In this document: piece by piece, positions 1 through 10,112 of the stretch | Layout of the letters: each line of letters opens with the position of its first letter | How positions within the stretch are numbered: position 1 is the stretch's first letter | Assembly (NCBI GenBank): GCA_031772625.1 | Contig: CM062820.1 | Span: forward strand, 318,206,545-318,270,544 | Direction: 5' to 3' | Source of the DNA: Pinus tabuliformis | Lineage: Eukaryota > Streptophyta > Pinopsida > Pinales > Pinaceae | DNA length: 64,000 nucleotides | Notes under the pieces: model-generated | The model's input: only the letters and a program-made list of their open reading frames with translations | Told to the model about the DNA's origin: nothing | Databases searched by the model: none | Position numbers and translations under genes: made by a program

Positions 1-82
1 TATTTCTTCACCTCGTTCTTCCTCTTCGCCTAGTGAAAGTCTGGATCCTAGTAACTAGGAAGCTAAGAAGAAGAAGAATAGG

Positions 83-898
83 ATGAAGAAGAAAAAGCAA
101 AATAAGCAAGGGAGAAACCAAGTAGCGATTGCTACAAATTCCAATAATGAAGAAAAATCTTCCAACCAACCCCATAAAGTAAAATTCCCTTGCATGTTAT
201 GTAAGAGTGACCATCTTCTTCGGAATTGTCCTAGTATTCCCAAGGTCTTAAAATTGTCGTCTTTGGGTTCACATCGACCTTTGTCATCAATATCTGGTGA
301 TCATGCTGGTGAAAAAACCTCAACTAGTAACAATAAAGCTCATGGGAAAAAGGGAATAGTTAAATTTCCCTGTAAGTTGTGTGAAGGTAATCATCCCCTT
401 CACCTTTATCCTCTTATGGATGAAGCTTCCAAAGAGTTGGAAAACCTTACATCTTCTCAACCTTGTCTTCCGACTGGGTATCGAAAGCTTTCACCTAATC
501 CTTCACTAGTTGATCTAGTTATTGATAAAAAGTCATCTTTGGTCAACCCCGCTCTCTCTGAAAGTGAGTCTCATGGGTCCATTCTCGACCAATCATTGGT
601 TGAGAAAATGGTAGACTTGGATCCACCTTTAGTTAACTGTACCTTTCCGGTATAGAGTGAACTTCATACTACTCAAGTTCTTCTGGTTTTTTTAGTTGCA
701 AATGAACTCGAGGGAAATCCTCCTATTCTTGAGGTTCATGGGAGCATTTCTCCCGTTCCCATCTAGCAAGAGAGTAGCTCTCATGTTGCTACGACACCCT
801 CTCTGAGTAGTTTAGTCACTTCTTTTGATTTGAGTCGAGTGGAAGGATATCACCTTCTGTCTTATGTGCCTTTCCATATTACAATACTGACTTAACAT
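83..898 (+). pseudogene. gag: Family A unit 0: gag fragment with two zinc-knuckle-like motifs
   Basis: C-terminal part of a Ty3/gypsy gag (nucleocapsid side), which binds and packages element RNA. The open part (83-655) is Lys-rich at its start. It has two knuckles of spacing CX2CX3HX4C, one residue shorter than the usual CX2CX4HX4C: Cys37, Cys40, His44, Cys49, and Cys97, Cys100, His104 with the last Cys replaced by Tyr109. After the stop at 653-655 the same frame continues through further stops into the protease. The same short knuckle is recognisable, decayed, in the next unit (gag at 4984). The start of gag lies outside the window or is lost; a TAG lies in frame 25 bases upstream. Confidence 0.75.
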
Positions 899-1192
899 AT
901 GGTCATACCTAGCATAGTCATAGACGAGGGCATATCTGTTAATATCCTGTCCTCAACTGCTTAGCAAGATTTGGGTTCTCCTCAACTTGTCCCCATCACC
1001 CAGAATCTGTTATCTTTTAACAGAGGAATGAGTAGACCGTTAGGGATCCTTCCTAAGTTACCTATTACTTTGGGAGGAAAGTCTATCTATATAGAAGTGA
1101 TGGTTGTCCAATACCCTTTGGATTTTAATTTACTCCTTGGACATGACTATGTTTATGTCATGGGACTCTTGTCTCTTGTCTCTTTCGAGTGA
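899..1192 (+). pseudogene. pol: Family A unit 0: retroviral-type aspartic protease
   Basis: Pepsin-like retrotransposon protease that would cleave the gag-pol polyprotein. In frame with the gag fragment. The active-site loop reads IDEGISVNIL and the C-terminal flap region reads DFNLLLGHDY, matching the neighbouring unit (VIDEGASTCIL and DYNLLLGRSW at 5881-6110). Both copies have DEG where most families have D-S/T-G, so this looks like a family trait and not a chance mutation. Stop codons interrupt it (for example near 964). No reverse transcriptase follows in this unit. Confidence 0.75.
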
Positions 1193-1531
1193 TGTGTTTC
1201 CCACATGAAGGAAGCATTATGATCATTGATTAGATTACATTCATTGGTCTTGAATCAACTCCCACTCAACCATCATCCCTAAATGGTTGTCATATGAAAG
1301 AAGTATCACCCCTACCACAGGTTAATTACGTGGCTACCTATTCCATGCCCACATCTATTGATGATCTAGTAGGTGATGTAGTACGCCATGTACTGGGGGC
1401 ATTGGAACCCGATTTTTCCATTGGATCACTGGACATGTATCCATTCTAGAGTATTGTTCTCCCATCTAATGAGAAATTATTGGAAGCCATGGCCTCTTTT
1501 GATCCGCGATCAAGGGATTTAGAGCATATTT
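1193..1531 (+). pseudogene. Family A unit 0: PR-RT linker remnant
   Basis: About 340 bases after the protease still read as protein in the pol frame (around 1320-1560, for example EAMASFDPRSRDLEH), with scattered stops. This corresponds in position to the acidic linker between protease and RT in the full unit. I see no domain in it. Confidence 0.45.
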
Positions 1532-1785
1532 CCTTGTCTTATGTCAAGTTCGTTAAAAACTGAGACAAGGGATGGAGCAAAGTTCGTTGTCTTGTGTCAA
1601 TCTCATTAAAAAAGGAAACAAGGACCATGAGGATAGTTCTTTTACTGTGTAAACCACGTTAAAAAATGAATTAGGTCTCCATGAGGATAATTCTTTTACT
1701 GTGTCAACCTCATTAAAAAATGAAACAAGGTGTGATGAGCATGGTTCTTTTTCTGTGTCAAGCTCATTAAAAAATGAAAAAAATC
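1532..1785 (+). repeat. Five tandem copies of a ~54-bp (18-codon) repeat
   Basis: Successive units share the core TGTCAA-CTCATTAAAAAATGAAA and repeat every 53-54 bases, about five copies, increasingly diverged towards the left. The period is 18 codons and copies 3 to 5 translate as variants of SFTVSTSLKNE, so it probably arose inside the coding linker after the protease. A one-base slip between copies 2 and 3 shifts the frame. Confidence 0.8.
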
Positions 1786-2285
1786 CCCTTCAAATTCAAG
1801 TCTTTGATTAGATCTTGTAAAATCTCAGTCGAGTCTTTCACTTGATCTCATGAGTGAACCTTCCTTCCATCCACTTAGGTGAATAAAATGAAGCTTGGGG
1901 GGCATGTACCTTGAATTGAGTCATTATGTTGGGGGCATGAAACCAAATCCAAGCATAGTTTATCTTTGTTTCAAGCTTGTGTAAAAATGAAACCAAATCC
2001 AAGTGTTTCCATTTTAAGCTTGTGTAAAAATGAAACCATTCACATTTTACATCTAGTGATTGCCATTTTTATCCACTGATTTTTGCTAGATGAGCCTTGG
2101 TTGTCTCATTCCATCACCACCATCTCTTTGGCTGATCATTCACTTTCACTTGGTTGTTTTACCCTTGCCCAAGGAACATCTATAATGAGTGGTCTTATTA
2201 GCGAGCCTCTTGACCATTACATGTTTTGAGCAGTTCCATCATTACCAGAACCAAGTGCTATCCTTTTATACCACTCATTCCTCTA
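1786..2285 (+). other. Non-coding, deletion junction of unit 0
   Basis: No gene seen. There are two purine tracts of polypurine-tract type (AAGCTTGGGGGGCATG near 1891 and TTGGGGGCATG near 1928) and a short duplicated stretch containing AAGCTTGTGTAAAAATGAAACC (near 1975 and 2015). RT, RNase H, integrase, aRNH and the antisense gene found in the next unit are all absent here, so a large internal deletion lies in or near this stretch. Confidence 0.5.
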
Positions 2286-3830
2286 GGTGGAGTCCTCTTT
2301 TAGCTCTTTTCAAACTCCAAAAATATGAAAAGATTGCTGAGTACTTGTCTTTTCAAACTCATTAAATTAAATGAATCGACGTCACCTCAGTATACATTTA
2401 CCCCTTTTTCGGGCTGAGATTAAATATTTACAAAAAAGGTACACCTTGATCGACATGGTCATGAGGTTCCCTTAGATATTGTTTTCTACCTTTTCAGGTT
2501 TGAGGGACAAATTATGAAAAGGGACATGATGGAGTTTTTATTTTTCATTTCTTTTTCAAACTCTCTAAATATGAAAAAGATAATGAGTTATTCTTACATC
2601 GAACTCGTTAAAAATCTACGATGAAAGACTTGTCACCATGACTTGATCGAGTTTCTCCTTCTTAGGGTTCATAAAACTTACTAGGATGGATTCATCTAAA
2701 GGATGAACTTATATGAAAAGCATATTGTATCCTCTTCAGGCTTGTGTAAAAATAAAGAGGTACTTGGTAGAAATAGTGGGGGAAAAATGAAGATGAAACA
2801 TCCTTTCTATAGGCAACATGTCTCTCTTGAATATGACACTCATCTGTTTCTCATGTTGGGTTTGAGATATCCTCACTTAGTCATTTTTCCTCCTGGGTTT
2901 GGGTGATCCACTTTGTGTTTCATTTGACTATTCCACTTTGTCATTATGTCCCTTGGTCCTATGTTGAGTCAAATGTTGCCACTCTGGAGTCGTGTCACCA
3001 ATATGTTCAAGAGAAGTCAAATTTGCAGTTATTTACCTATACACCGTTTGAGTCATTGTTACAGTCTTGAAAATTATTCTACTTTATTCCTTGTTTCATG
3101 TCGATGATGATGGAATCATTATTGGCCTCCTTCAACAAGTCACTTCTTGTCAACTTCAGCTCATTATCTAGGAATATGACCTAGAAACTCCCTTTCAGTA
3201 CCTTAGAGCTGGCATGCCCTAATGGCTAGTTCTTCACATTCGACGACAGATCTTCATTATTGGCTTTCGATAGGGTGATTCCACGAGTGTTTGACCTCAA
3301 CTTCATTATCACATTCACGGATTGTACTATTGTACCTTGAGAGCCATTGTCATTATTGGTGGTTTCTCATGTACCTGTTAATGGTCCACTTCATTGGCTG
3401 GTAATCAGGTGGTTTTCTAGCATGTTTGACTTCAACACGTTTATTCTCATGTTAGAATTCGTACATTGATTGGGTCGGGATGGACTGCAAGACCCTGAGT
3501 CTTGTTTGTTATGACTTAGGCTGCATGGAGTTATATGTCATTCATGATTGTACACAAGTTTCTACTATGTGAGTGGCTGTGACCATACCGTGAGACTTTA
3601 TATTTATGATAATCCTTGTTATCTAGATGGTTGCGCCGATACCATGGACTTTTCATATAGGCTTCATCATCTGGATGGCTGCGTCCATGTTGTGAATTCA
3701 TTTATGGATCTTAGATATGTATATGTATATGCATCCTTGATTTGCGGGTCTCCTGACAGTGTGTGTCCTCGTCCTTACCAAAAGCTCATAAAGAATCTCA
3801 ACCATCACTCCTCGTTTTGCCTTCATGCTT
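2286..3830 (+). other. Family A unit 0: 3' untranslated region
   Basis: Collinear with 11990-13596 in the next unit and, reversed, with 23217-24400. Shared landmarks include the repeated CTCGTTAAA-type motif, TCATCTAAAGGATGAACTTA, CAACTTCAGCTCATTATCTA and CCATTGTCATTATTGGTGG. The long open frame at 3548-3883 has no recognisable domain and lies in this untranslated region, so I do not call it a gene. Confidence 0.75.
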
Positions 3831-3841
3831 TAGGGGGCATT
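3831..3841 (+). promoter_or_regulatory. Polypurine tract before the shared LTR
   Basis: TAGGGGGCATT directly precedes the TG of the LTR. It would prime plus-strand DNA synthesis for unit 0. The corresponding tract of the next unit is at 13597-13608. Confidence 0.7.
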
Positions 3842-4891
3842 TGTTACACAATATTTTGTCACACCTCCTACACTTCCGTGTGACATATCTCGAAGTGCCT
3901 GAAACATGACCATTATATAATATACTCATCCATGTATACAACTCAGATCCCTCCTTTAACTTTTCTTGGAAAATATCTTGAGCTTTCCCTGAAGAAATAG
4001 CTCTTAAAACCCTAAAATGAAGGTCATTGCCTTATGAAGCTCAAAACCGTGATAGTCACCTGTTGCACTGTGTTTGACCCATGATGGCATCACTTTGTTC
4101 CCTGTCACACCCACGATGATCCCAAAAAGGTAATTTTCCCAAAGACGATGAGAAGCTTCATAATCTAGAAGCTTCTAGAGGTGCGAATTGGAGGTGGTTT
4201 CACATAGATGAGGTCAAATCCTCCTAACTTGACCTCTTTGTCTTATCCCTATGAGCTACCTCATTGAGATGTGGGCCTAATCCTATCTTTGGAGGAGTCC
4301 TAACTCCTTCTCCCAGCCTATAAATTCCTCTTCTCCCATTCCCAAAGGGTTGGTTTATGTCCATTTCCACCCCTATATTGTTGAGCTTGTGCTTAGAGGC
4401 CATTCATTAGACTTGGAGAAGGAGTGTTTGGAGAGTTTCTTGGCTTGGACTTGGATTACCACTCAAGGAGAGCCTTTCAACATCAAGGCTATGGTTGTAA
4501 GCTTCCCTTTATTCTTTAAATAATATACAGCTACTGGTTCATCTCCCCAAAATATATATGTTCATGCATGTATTAGCTTAGCATTCCTTGATCAACTAAG
4601 TAGGTTATTATTGGATTTGCTATTGGTTTTGGCATGCCTTGTTGTCTCTTGATCACTTGTGTAGGTACAAAAGTGCTGAGAGAAGCAGGAACTAGTCTGT
4701 GACACAAGTTGTTCGAGGCTCTCATCAAAGTAAATCGGAATAGCATCAGAACAAGGTAGGTCATCTCTCTCGTTCTACTTTTCAATTATAATCTAGGAAG
4801 ATGTATAGTTGATTGTCAGTTTAGTTTCTATACCCACTCATTAGGCTAGAGGGATCGTCTCTATCCGCAGAGAGGATTAACCTTGTCAACA
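3842..4891 (+). repeat. Family A LTR shared by two units (LTR A1)
   Basis: Begins TGTTACACA and ends TTGTCAACA, 1050 bp. It is the 3' LTR of unit 0 (polypurine tract on its left) and the 5' LTR of the full unit (gag about 90 bases on its right). It pairs with 13609-14654 (1046 bp), which has the same order of landmarks: TATA box, a GGTTGTAAGG-type motif before the AT-rich end of R, a GGTAGG/GGTAAG stretch and a final CCGCAGAGAGG-type motif. The two are strongly diverged, so the element is old. A TATA-like TATAAAT lies at 4319-4325. I could not recognise a clear primer binding site after it. Confidence 0.8.
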
Positions 4892-4983
4892 CTCAATCTG
4901 GTACTTTGTATGAAAAGATCCCAGATTTACCCCGATAGGGTCAAAATAATATAGCCCTTATAGGAACACATGCTGTAGATGAC

Positions 4984-5868
4984 ATGATTGGTTTTGTGAT
5001 CCAAAAATCTAAGAACAAAAAGAAAAATTCTAAGAAAACTCAGATTTCGGCTTTATCCGATTCACATAAAGAAGATCCTTCTCCCGAAATTACTTCCGAA
5101 ATTAATGTCATAGAATCATCTACCGACAAGGGTAAGCCATCAGGAAATAAAAAGAAGGGAAAAGGAAAAGCTAAACAAGACACTCGCTCTAAGGAAAAAT
5201 CAAACAAGAATGAAATGTTTGATGAAAAGAAGAAACCTCGGTATCCTTTCTTAATTTGGGAGGAAGATCATTACACCAAGGAGTGCCCACATCATGCCGA
5301 AGTTTCAAAATTTGTCAAAAGTTCACCCACTCCCACTATTTTGAAGGATCCTTTTCCTCCCCAAGATAGTAAAATGGTTTCTCATGACCAATCCTCCTCA
5401 TCCACATTAGCAGATATCATGATGATGTCTTCTAAAGTTATGGTAGCAACGAGGTTCAAATATTACATGTCCAAGAGTCCTGTTGAAGATGGAGATGACT
5501 CCAGCATAGCTAGTAAAACTTCCACATCCACTTCTCCTTATCCTGAACCATTACAGATTGAAAAACAAAACCATAATAGGATAATTCGTTCGCCTCCTAA
5601 GGGTATGCTTCGAAAGTCAGCCTTTAATCCCCATGATAGGGCTACTCATAACTATAACATTGTCGAAGATTTGGCTATGTCACCTTCGGTAATGTCAGCT
5701 CTTGAAGTGCTGCAGACTTATCCAGCACAAAGAAAGTTATTATTATATGCCATAGGAGAAGTAGATCCTCATGACTCCAATGTAATTATTTTTGATCTCG
5801 AAAATCATGCCCTGCATCTCCCACACCAACTGGCTTTTCAAATACCAGTTCATGTCAAAGATCGATGA
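4984..5868 (+). pseudogene. gag: Family A full unit: gag C-terminal region
   Basis: Very Lys-rich N-terminal stretch (residues 8-90), then a decayed zinc knuckle at residues 90-101 (WEEDHYTKECPHH, with the first Cys pair lost compared with unit 0), then a Ser/Thr-rich linker. It ends with a TGA just before the protease, which continues in the same frame. A capsid-like domain is not visible, so either it is lost or the true gag start lies in decayed sequence between the LTR and 4984. The product would coat element RNA in virus-like particles. Confidence 0.65.
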
Positions 5869-6273
5869 GTTTTTCGAAAAGTGATTGACGAAGGAGCATC
5901 AACATGTATTTTGTCCATTTCTTGTTGGAAAGCTTTGGGTTCTCTAACAATCAATCAATCTCCCATGACTTTGAAAGCCTTTGATGGAAGAGGTTTTCAT
6001 CCATATGGACTTTTAAATGATTTTCCAATCGAATTAGAGGGAAAAACGGTTGCCATAGACATTGAGGTTGTTGATGCTCAAATGGACTATAACCTTTTGC
6101 TTGGTCGGAGCTGGACTTATGCCATGGTGGTAGTAGTCTCGTCATATTTTAGGATGATCACATTTCTTCACAAAGGAATAATTGTGAAAGTAGACCAATT
6201 ATCCTATTATACCTCAGACCCAAATTCCACTGGTAGCGTGCCTTTTGTTGGAAAAATCAATGACTCCATATGA
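5869..6273 (+). pseudogene. pol: Family A full unit: aspartic protease
   Basis: Active-site loop VIDEGASTCILS, then the second half with NLLLGRSWTYAM, as expected for a retrotransposon protease of about 100 residues. Shares the DEG variant with unit 0. Follows gag in frame with only a TGA between. Few lesions inside the domain. Confidence 0.8.
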
Positions 6274-6897
6274 AGAAGTTGTTGGTATTCTCAAAGACTC
6301 ATCTTTGATGGGAAATTTCATGTTCCCTCCACCCAATTTTCCTCATAATGATGCCTAGATTAAAATTATTACATCAAGTGCTTTTGAATCAGGACATCCG
6401 TGGAAGGTACCTTCAGAATTGGAAATGATCTTATATGGAAATGAAATGCCTCGTAGACATTTTGAGCTAGCCTATCAGGCAATTTAGTCCTTTTCCAACT
6501 CATCAACATCTAAAAACAATTGAATGAATATGATTATTGATGAATAATCTCATTTGTCATGCTTGGAACCAATCTGCCTGATCCTTTTAACATAGTTTTT
6601 TTAATTGATGAAGGGATTATGGGAGTCATGACCTTGGACGAAATTCCATGGAACGATACTCATCATCGTTCAACCTTCTTTCCATCCTTTGACACAATTG
6701 AGAATAATTTCTCAGCTATGTTTTCATCTGAGACCCTTAGTGATCCTTAATGTCCAATATCTACCCTTTCTTCTAGTTTTGAACAGAATTTAGGGAACAT
6801 ATTGGCAAAGATATGCATAGATATCTTAGTGAAACCCAGAACAACGGAAAATATTCATATAGGAGCTTCTTGTTCTTTAGAAGAGATTCAAACTTAC
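6274..6897 (+). pseudogene. pol: Family A full unit: PR-RT linker
   Basis: Same frame as the protease and RT, interrupted by stops. Readable pieces include FPPPNFPHNDA and LGTNLPDPFNIVFLIDEGI. No catalytic motif. In the deleted unit this position holds the 18-codon tandem repeats. Confidence 0.5.
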
Positions 6898-7740
6898 AAA
6901 GCCCTATTTTAGGATTTCCGCAACATCTTTTCCTGGTCATACAAAGAAATGGCAGGAATCGACCTTAGCATAGTTATACATGAAATAAAAACTTATCTGG
7001 ATGCTAAGCCTATTAGACAACGATTACATCTTATACATCCACAAAAAGTAGCCACTATCAAGACTAAGGTTGAAAAATTGTTGAAAGCAGGATTCATCTA
7101 CCCCATTCCCTTGACTGATTGGGTATCAAATATTATGCCTGTTAATAATAAACAAGGAACTATTTGAGTATGTGTTGATTACCAAGATATTAATAAAGCT
7201 TGTCCCAAGGACAATTATCCAACTCCCTATATCGACCAAATTGTCGATGACTATGCCGAGAATGAATTTTTTTTATTCATATATGGATTTTCTGGCTACA
7301 CTCAGATAAACATACTCCCTGCCGATCAATATAAAACCACATTTATATGCCCATGGGGAACTTTTGCTTATCGCAAACTCCCATTCGGCCTAAAAAATGT
7401 CGGCGCAACTTTTCAATGAGCAATGTCTTACGCATTCCATGATATCAAGCATATTGTTCAGCCTTATTTAGGTGACCTATCAGCTCATTCAATGAAAAGG
7501 AAGGATCAGCTACTGCACTTAAAAGAAATCTTCATTAGGTGCAGGCACTACAATATTCTCTTGAATCTGCACAAATGTGTTTTTAATGTGGAATCATGTC
7601 AGCTTCCAGGTTTCATCATTTCGAAAGAAGGCATTTGTGTTGACCCCTTCAAGGTAGAGGGAATTCTGAATTTTCCTACTCATTCTAGCCTTACTCAACT
7701 CTAAAGTTTGCAGGGGAAAGCAAAATTTTTGCATAATTTC
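6898..7740 (+). pseudogene. pol: Family A full unit: reverse transcriptase
   Basis: Ty3/gypsy RT that would copy element RNA to DNA. In order: NIFSWSYKEMAGID, PIRQRL, WVSNIMPV, VCVDYQDINKACPKDNYP, FSGYTQINI, TTFICPWGTFAYRKLPFGL and the catalytic loop PYLGDLSAHS. The first Asp of the YLDD box is Gly, which would inactivate the enzyme even without the stops at 7165, 7420 and 7702. All pieces are in one frame. Confidence 0.9.
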
Positions 7741-8499
7741 ATCCATAATTATGCCGAACTAACCTAGGGTTTTACCCGACTGTTGAAAAAGGGAATTCCA
7801 TTTCTCTCAGATGAGCTTGTTGATAAATATTTTGATGCATTAAGACATGCAACGACCAATGTGCCATTACTACAACCACCCGATTATCATCAAGATTACT
7901 GTCTGTACTTAGCCGCATCTGATGCCACCATTGGCATGGTGTTAGTCCAAGAGGATGATTCTAGCAGCGAACATGTGATTTAATATTAGAGTAGAAGTCT
8001 CACTAAAACTAAGATCAAATACGCACATGTGGAGAAGCTAGCCTTGGCATCTGTACAAGCTGTTCAAAGATTCTGTCACTATATACTTCTTTGAAAAGCA
8101 AGTGTCATTTCATATTGCAACCCTATGATGTATATTCCCACTAAACAATTGCTGGGGGGACAATAATCCAAATGAATAGTTATATTACAAGAGTTTGATT
8201 TGGAATTTGAAAAATCAAAATCAAAGAAATATTTGATTTTCGTCGAACTATTGTGTGACTTTCCTCATACTGATATAGAAATTGTAGCAGAAGATTCTTT
8301 TGCTGACGAATCTCTCTTTCTTATTAGTATGTCAGATCTGTGGTATAGAGATATCATTATATATCTCCAAACAAATTTTTTTATTTCCGAGTTATCCAAA
8401 ACTAATCGTTGTCAAATTCGATACCAATCCCAACAATACAATATTATTTGTGACACTCTTTATCGTCGCGGTATCAATTCTGTATTTTGACGTTGTTTG
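7741..8499 (+). pseudogene. pol: Family A full unit: pol RNase H (first) and connection
   Basis: The classical Ty3/gypsy RNase H follows RT directly. Visible are LAASDATIGMVL (first Asp), EKLALASVQAV (Glu) and ISYCNPMMYI, where the third catalytic Asp expected before C/S-NPM is not present. From 8205 the tether continues (KSKKYLIFVELLCDFPH) towards integrase. The second RNase H of this element is the aRNH at 9501-9926. Confidence 0.75.
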
Positions 8500-9384
8500 A
8501 CTCTCTAAGAGGCCGAAACAACATTAAATGATTTCCACTATGGAGCATGTGGTGGTCACATGTCTGGGTATGCTATTGTCCAAAAGATATTATGTGCTAG
8601 TTACTTTTGGCCGTCAATGTTTAAAGATTGCATCACTACAGTCCACAAATGCCATAATTTCCAAATCTACGATCACAAAATGCGAGAACCTCTAGCTCCT
8701 CTTCACCCTATCATAGCTATCGGTCCTTTTTCCAAATGGGCCATTGACTTCATCACTGTTAACCCTCACTCGACCGAGGGGCATGGGTATATAATCCTTA
8801 CAGTCGATTACTTTACAAAATGGGTCGAGGCGATGCCTACATATAGAGATAACGACAAAAATGCAGCAGTTTTCATTTTCAATCATGTGATTGCTCAGTT
8901 TGGTGTCCCACAAGCAATTGTTACAGATCATGGTAGTCATTCTTGTAACTTTATGATGGTCAAACTATCCTCACAACTCGACCTAAGCCATGATAGATCT
9001 ACTCCGTACTATCCACAAGCTAATGGTTAGGTCAAAGCTGTCAATAAAGTTTTAACCTCTCTCGATGAAGAATGCTTTGTACATTTAGCACATTTAGATG
9101 AGAATTGCCATAATGCCGCACTGGCTAGCGAGGCTCACAAAAACCGTGTCAAAGCTCAGTTTGATCAAAATGTTAATCCTCATTCATATTCAGAAGGTGA
9201 CCTAGTATTGGTTTATGATCAAGCTCATGACAAGTTAGGTACAGGGATGTTTGAACCCGTGTTGCATGGCCCTTACATCATAAAACGCGTATTAGCCAAA
9301 GGAGCCTATGAGTTGGTTGATTACGATGGTATTCCTTTGGGAAAGCCCAGAAATGGTCTTTACCTAAAGAAATATTATGTATAA
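8500..9384 (+). pseudogene. pol: Family A full unit: integrase
   Basis: Inserts element cDNA into the genome. N-terminal zinc region around GACGGHMSGYAIVQKI and CHNFQIY (both Cys of the CxxC pair partly changed), catalytic core with WAIDFITV (Asp), TDHGSHS (Asp) and the Glu position in VKAVNKVL changed to Lys-Ala (the other copy keeps VEAVNKVL at about 27320). After a deletion or decay at about 9060-9120, the C-terminal domain reads SEGDLVLVYDQAHDKLG, GPYIIKRVLAKGAYELVDY and ends at LYLKKYYV. One TAG lies at 9028. Confidence 0.88.
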
Positions 9385-9426
9385 ATTTTTGGTGAATATC
9401 TGTACATTATTTACCATTTGTTTTAG

Positions 9427-9500
9427 GTATGTGTGATGGGTAATGTTTTCACATTTTCTACTACTTCTCCTGATTATCTCATTTTACACTTGATTTGCAG
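9427..9500 (+). other. Predicted sense intron between IN and aRNH
   Basis: Donor AG/GTATGTG at 9427 and acceptor TTGATTTGCAG/AT at 9500, 74 bases, T-rich. Removing it puts the aRNH (frame of 9531) in the same frame as integrase. The other family-A copy has an intron-like stretch at the same place (26825-26940, acceptor CTTTGCAG/ATGT). The codon just before the donor is now TAG, as is the codon before the donor in the other copy. Alternative: no splicing, and aRNH is a separate ORF starting at the ATG at 9501. Confidence 0.55.
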
Positions 9501-9926
9501 ATGTCGATGTTCTCTTAGACTTATATTGGCTTTGTTGATGGCGCTAGTCGTAGTACTCAAAATTTATCTTCTGCAACCTAGGTTATCTATTAGCCCAGTG
9601 ATGAGCTACACTCTATTCATGGAATATGTCTCGGTCAAACAACCAACAACATAGAAGAATATAGCATGGTCATTGAGCTATTAGTTGATGCCATCACATT
9701 TGGTATCCGACATTTGATCATTAGGTTAGATTTGCAACTCGTGGCATTACATTTAAATGGTGTCTATAAAGTAATAAGTACAACAATATTAAGAGTATTT
9801 TTACGAGTCCATCTTTTGGAAAGGAAATTTGATTATATCGAATGTCAACACATTCCGAGATATTTAAACACATTGATGGATGCATTGTCGAATCATGTGT
9901 TAAATAGGCATTTGCAACACTTGTAA
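9501..9926 (+). pseudogene. Family A full unit: archaeal-type RNase H downstream of integrase
   Basis: Second RNase H, which would remove RNA from RNA:DNA hybrids. All four carboxylates of the D-E-D-D set are visible: FVDGASRS (Asp), NNIEEYSMVIELL (Glu), IRLDLQLVALHL (Asp) and LMDALSNHVL (Asp), with HIPRYLN before the last, a layout of the plant/archaeal type with EYxAxxxxL and DAxA-like motifs. Two TAG codons lie in the first third. The minus-strand copy at 26415-26824 aligns with it along its whole length, so its place after integrase is a property of the family. Confidence 0.85.
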
Positions 9927-10112
9927 ATTAAAAACAATATTCATTCATACATTGATCGAGATAAACATTAGGAAAAAGTAGTAGTTTTTCATTAAAATAG
10001 AGTTTGTATAAAAGTGTTTGTCTAAAAAATATGTCATCCAAGGACATAAGGCCCTGTGGCCTTTTATTTTTTGAATATGTTGACACCAAAAATCAAAATG
10101 TGTTCCTATAAA

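Noticed and set aside
1532-1785. CRISPR-like array
   Set aside because: Repeats are directly adjacent, diverged and without unique spacers, in a plant genome.
3548-3883. Open frame of 111 codons, Tyr- and Cys-rich
   Set aside because: Falls in the 3' UTR and polypurine tract of family A; the aligned stretch in the full unit (13300-13600) is not open.
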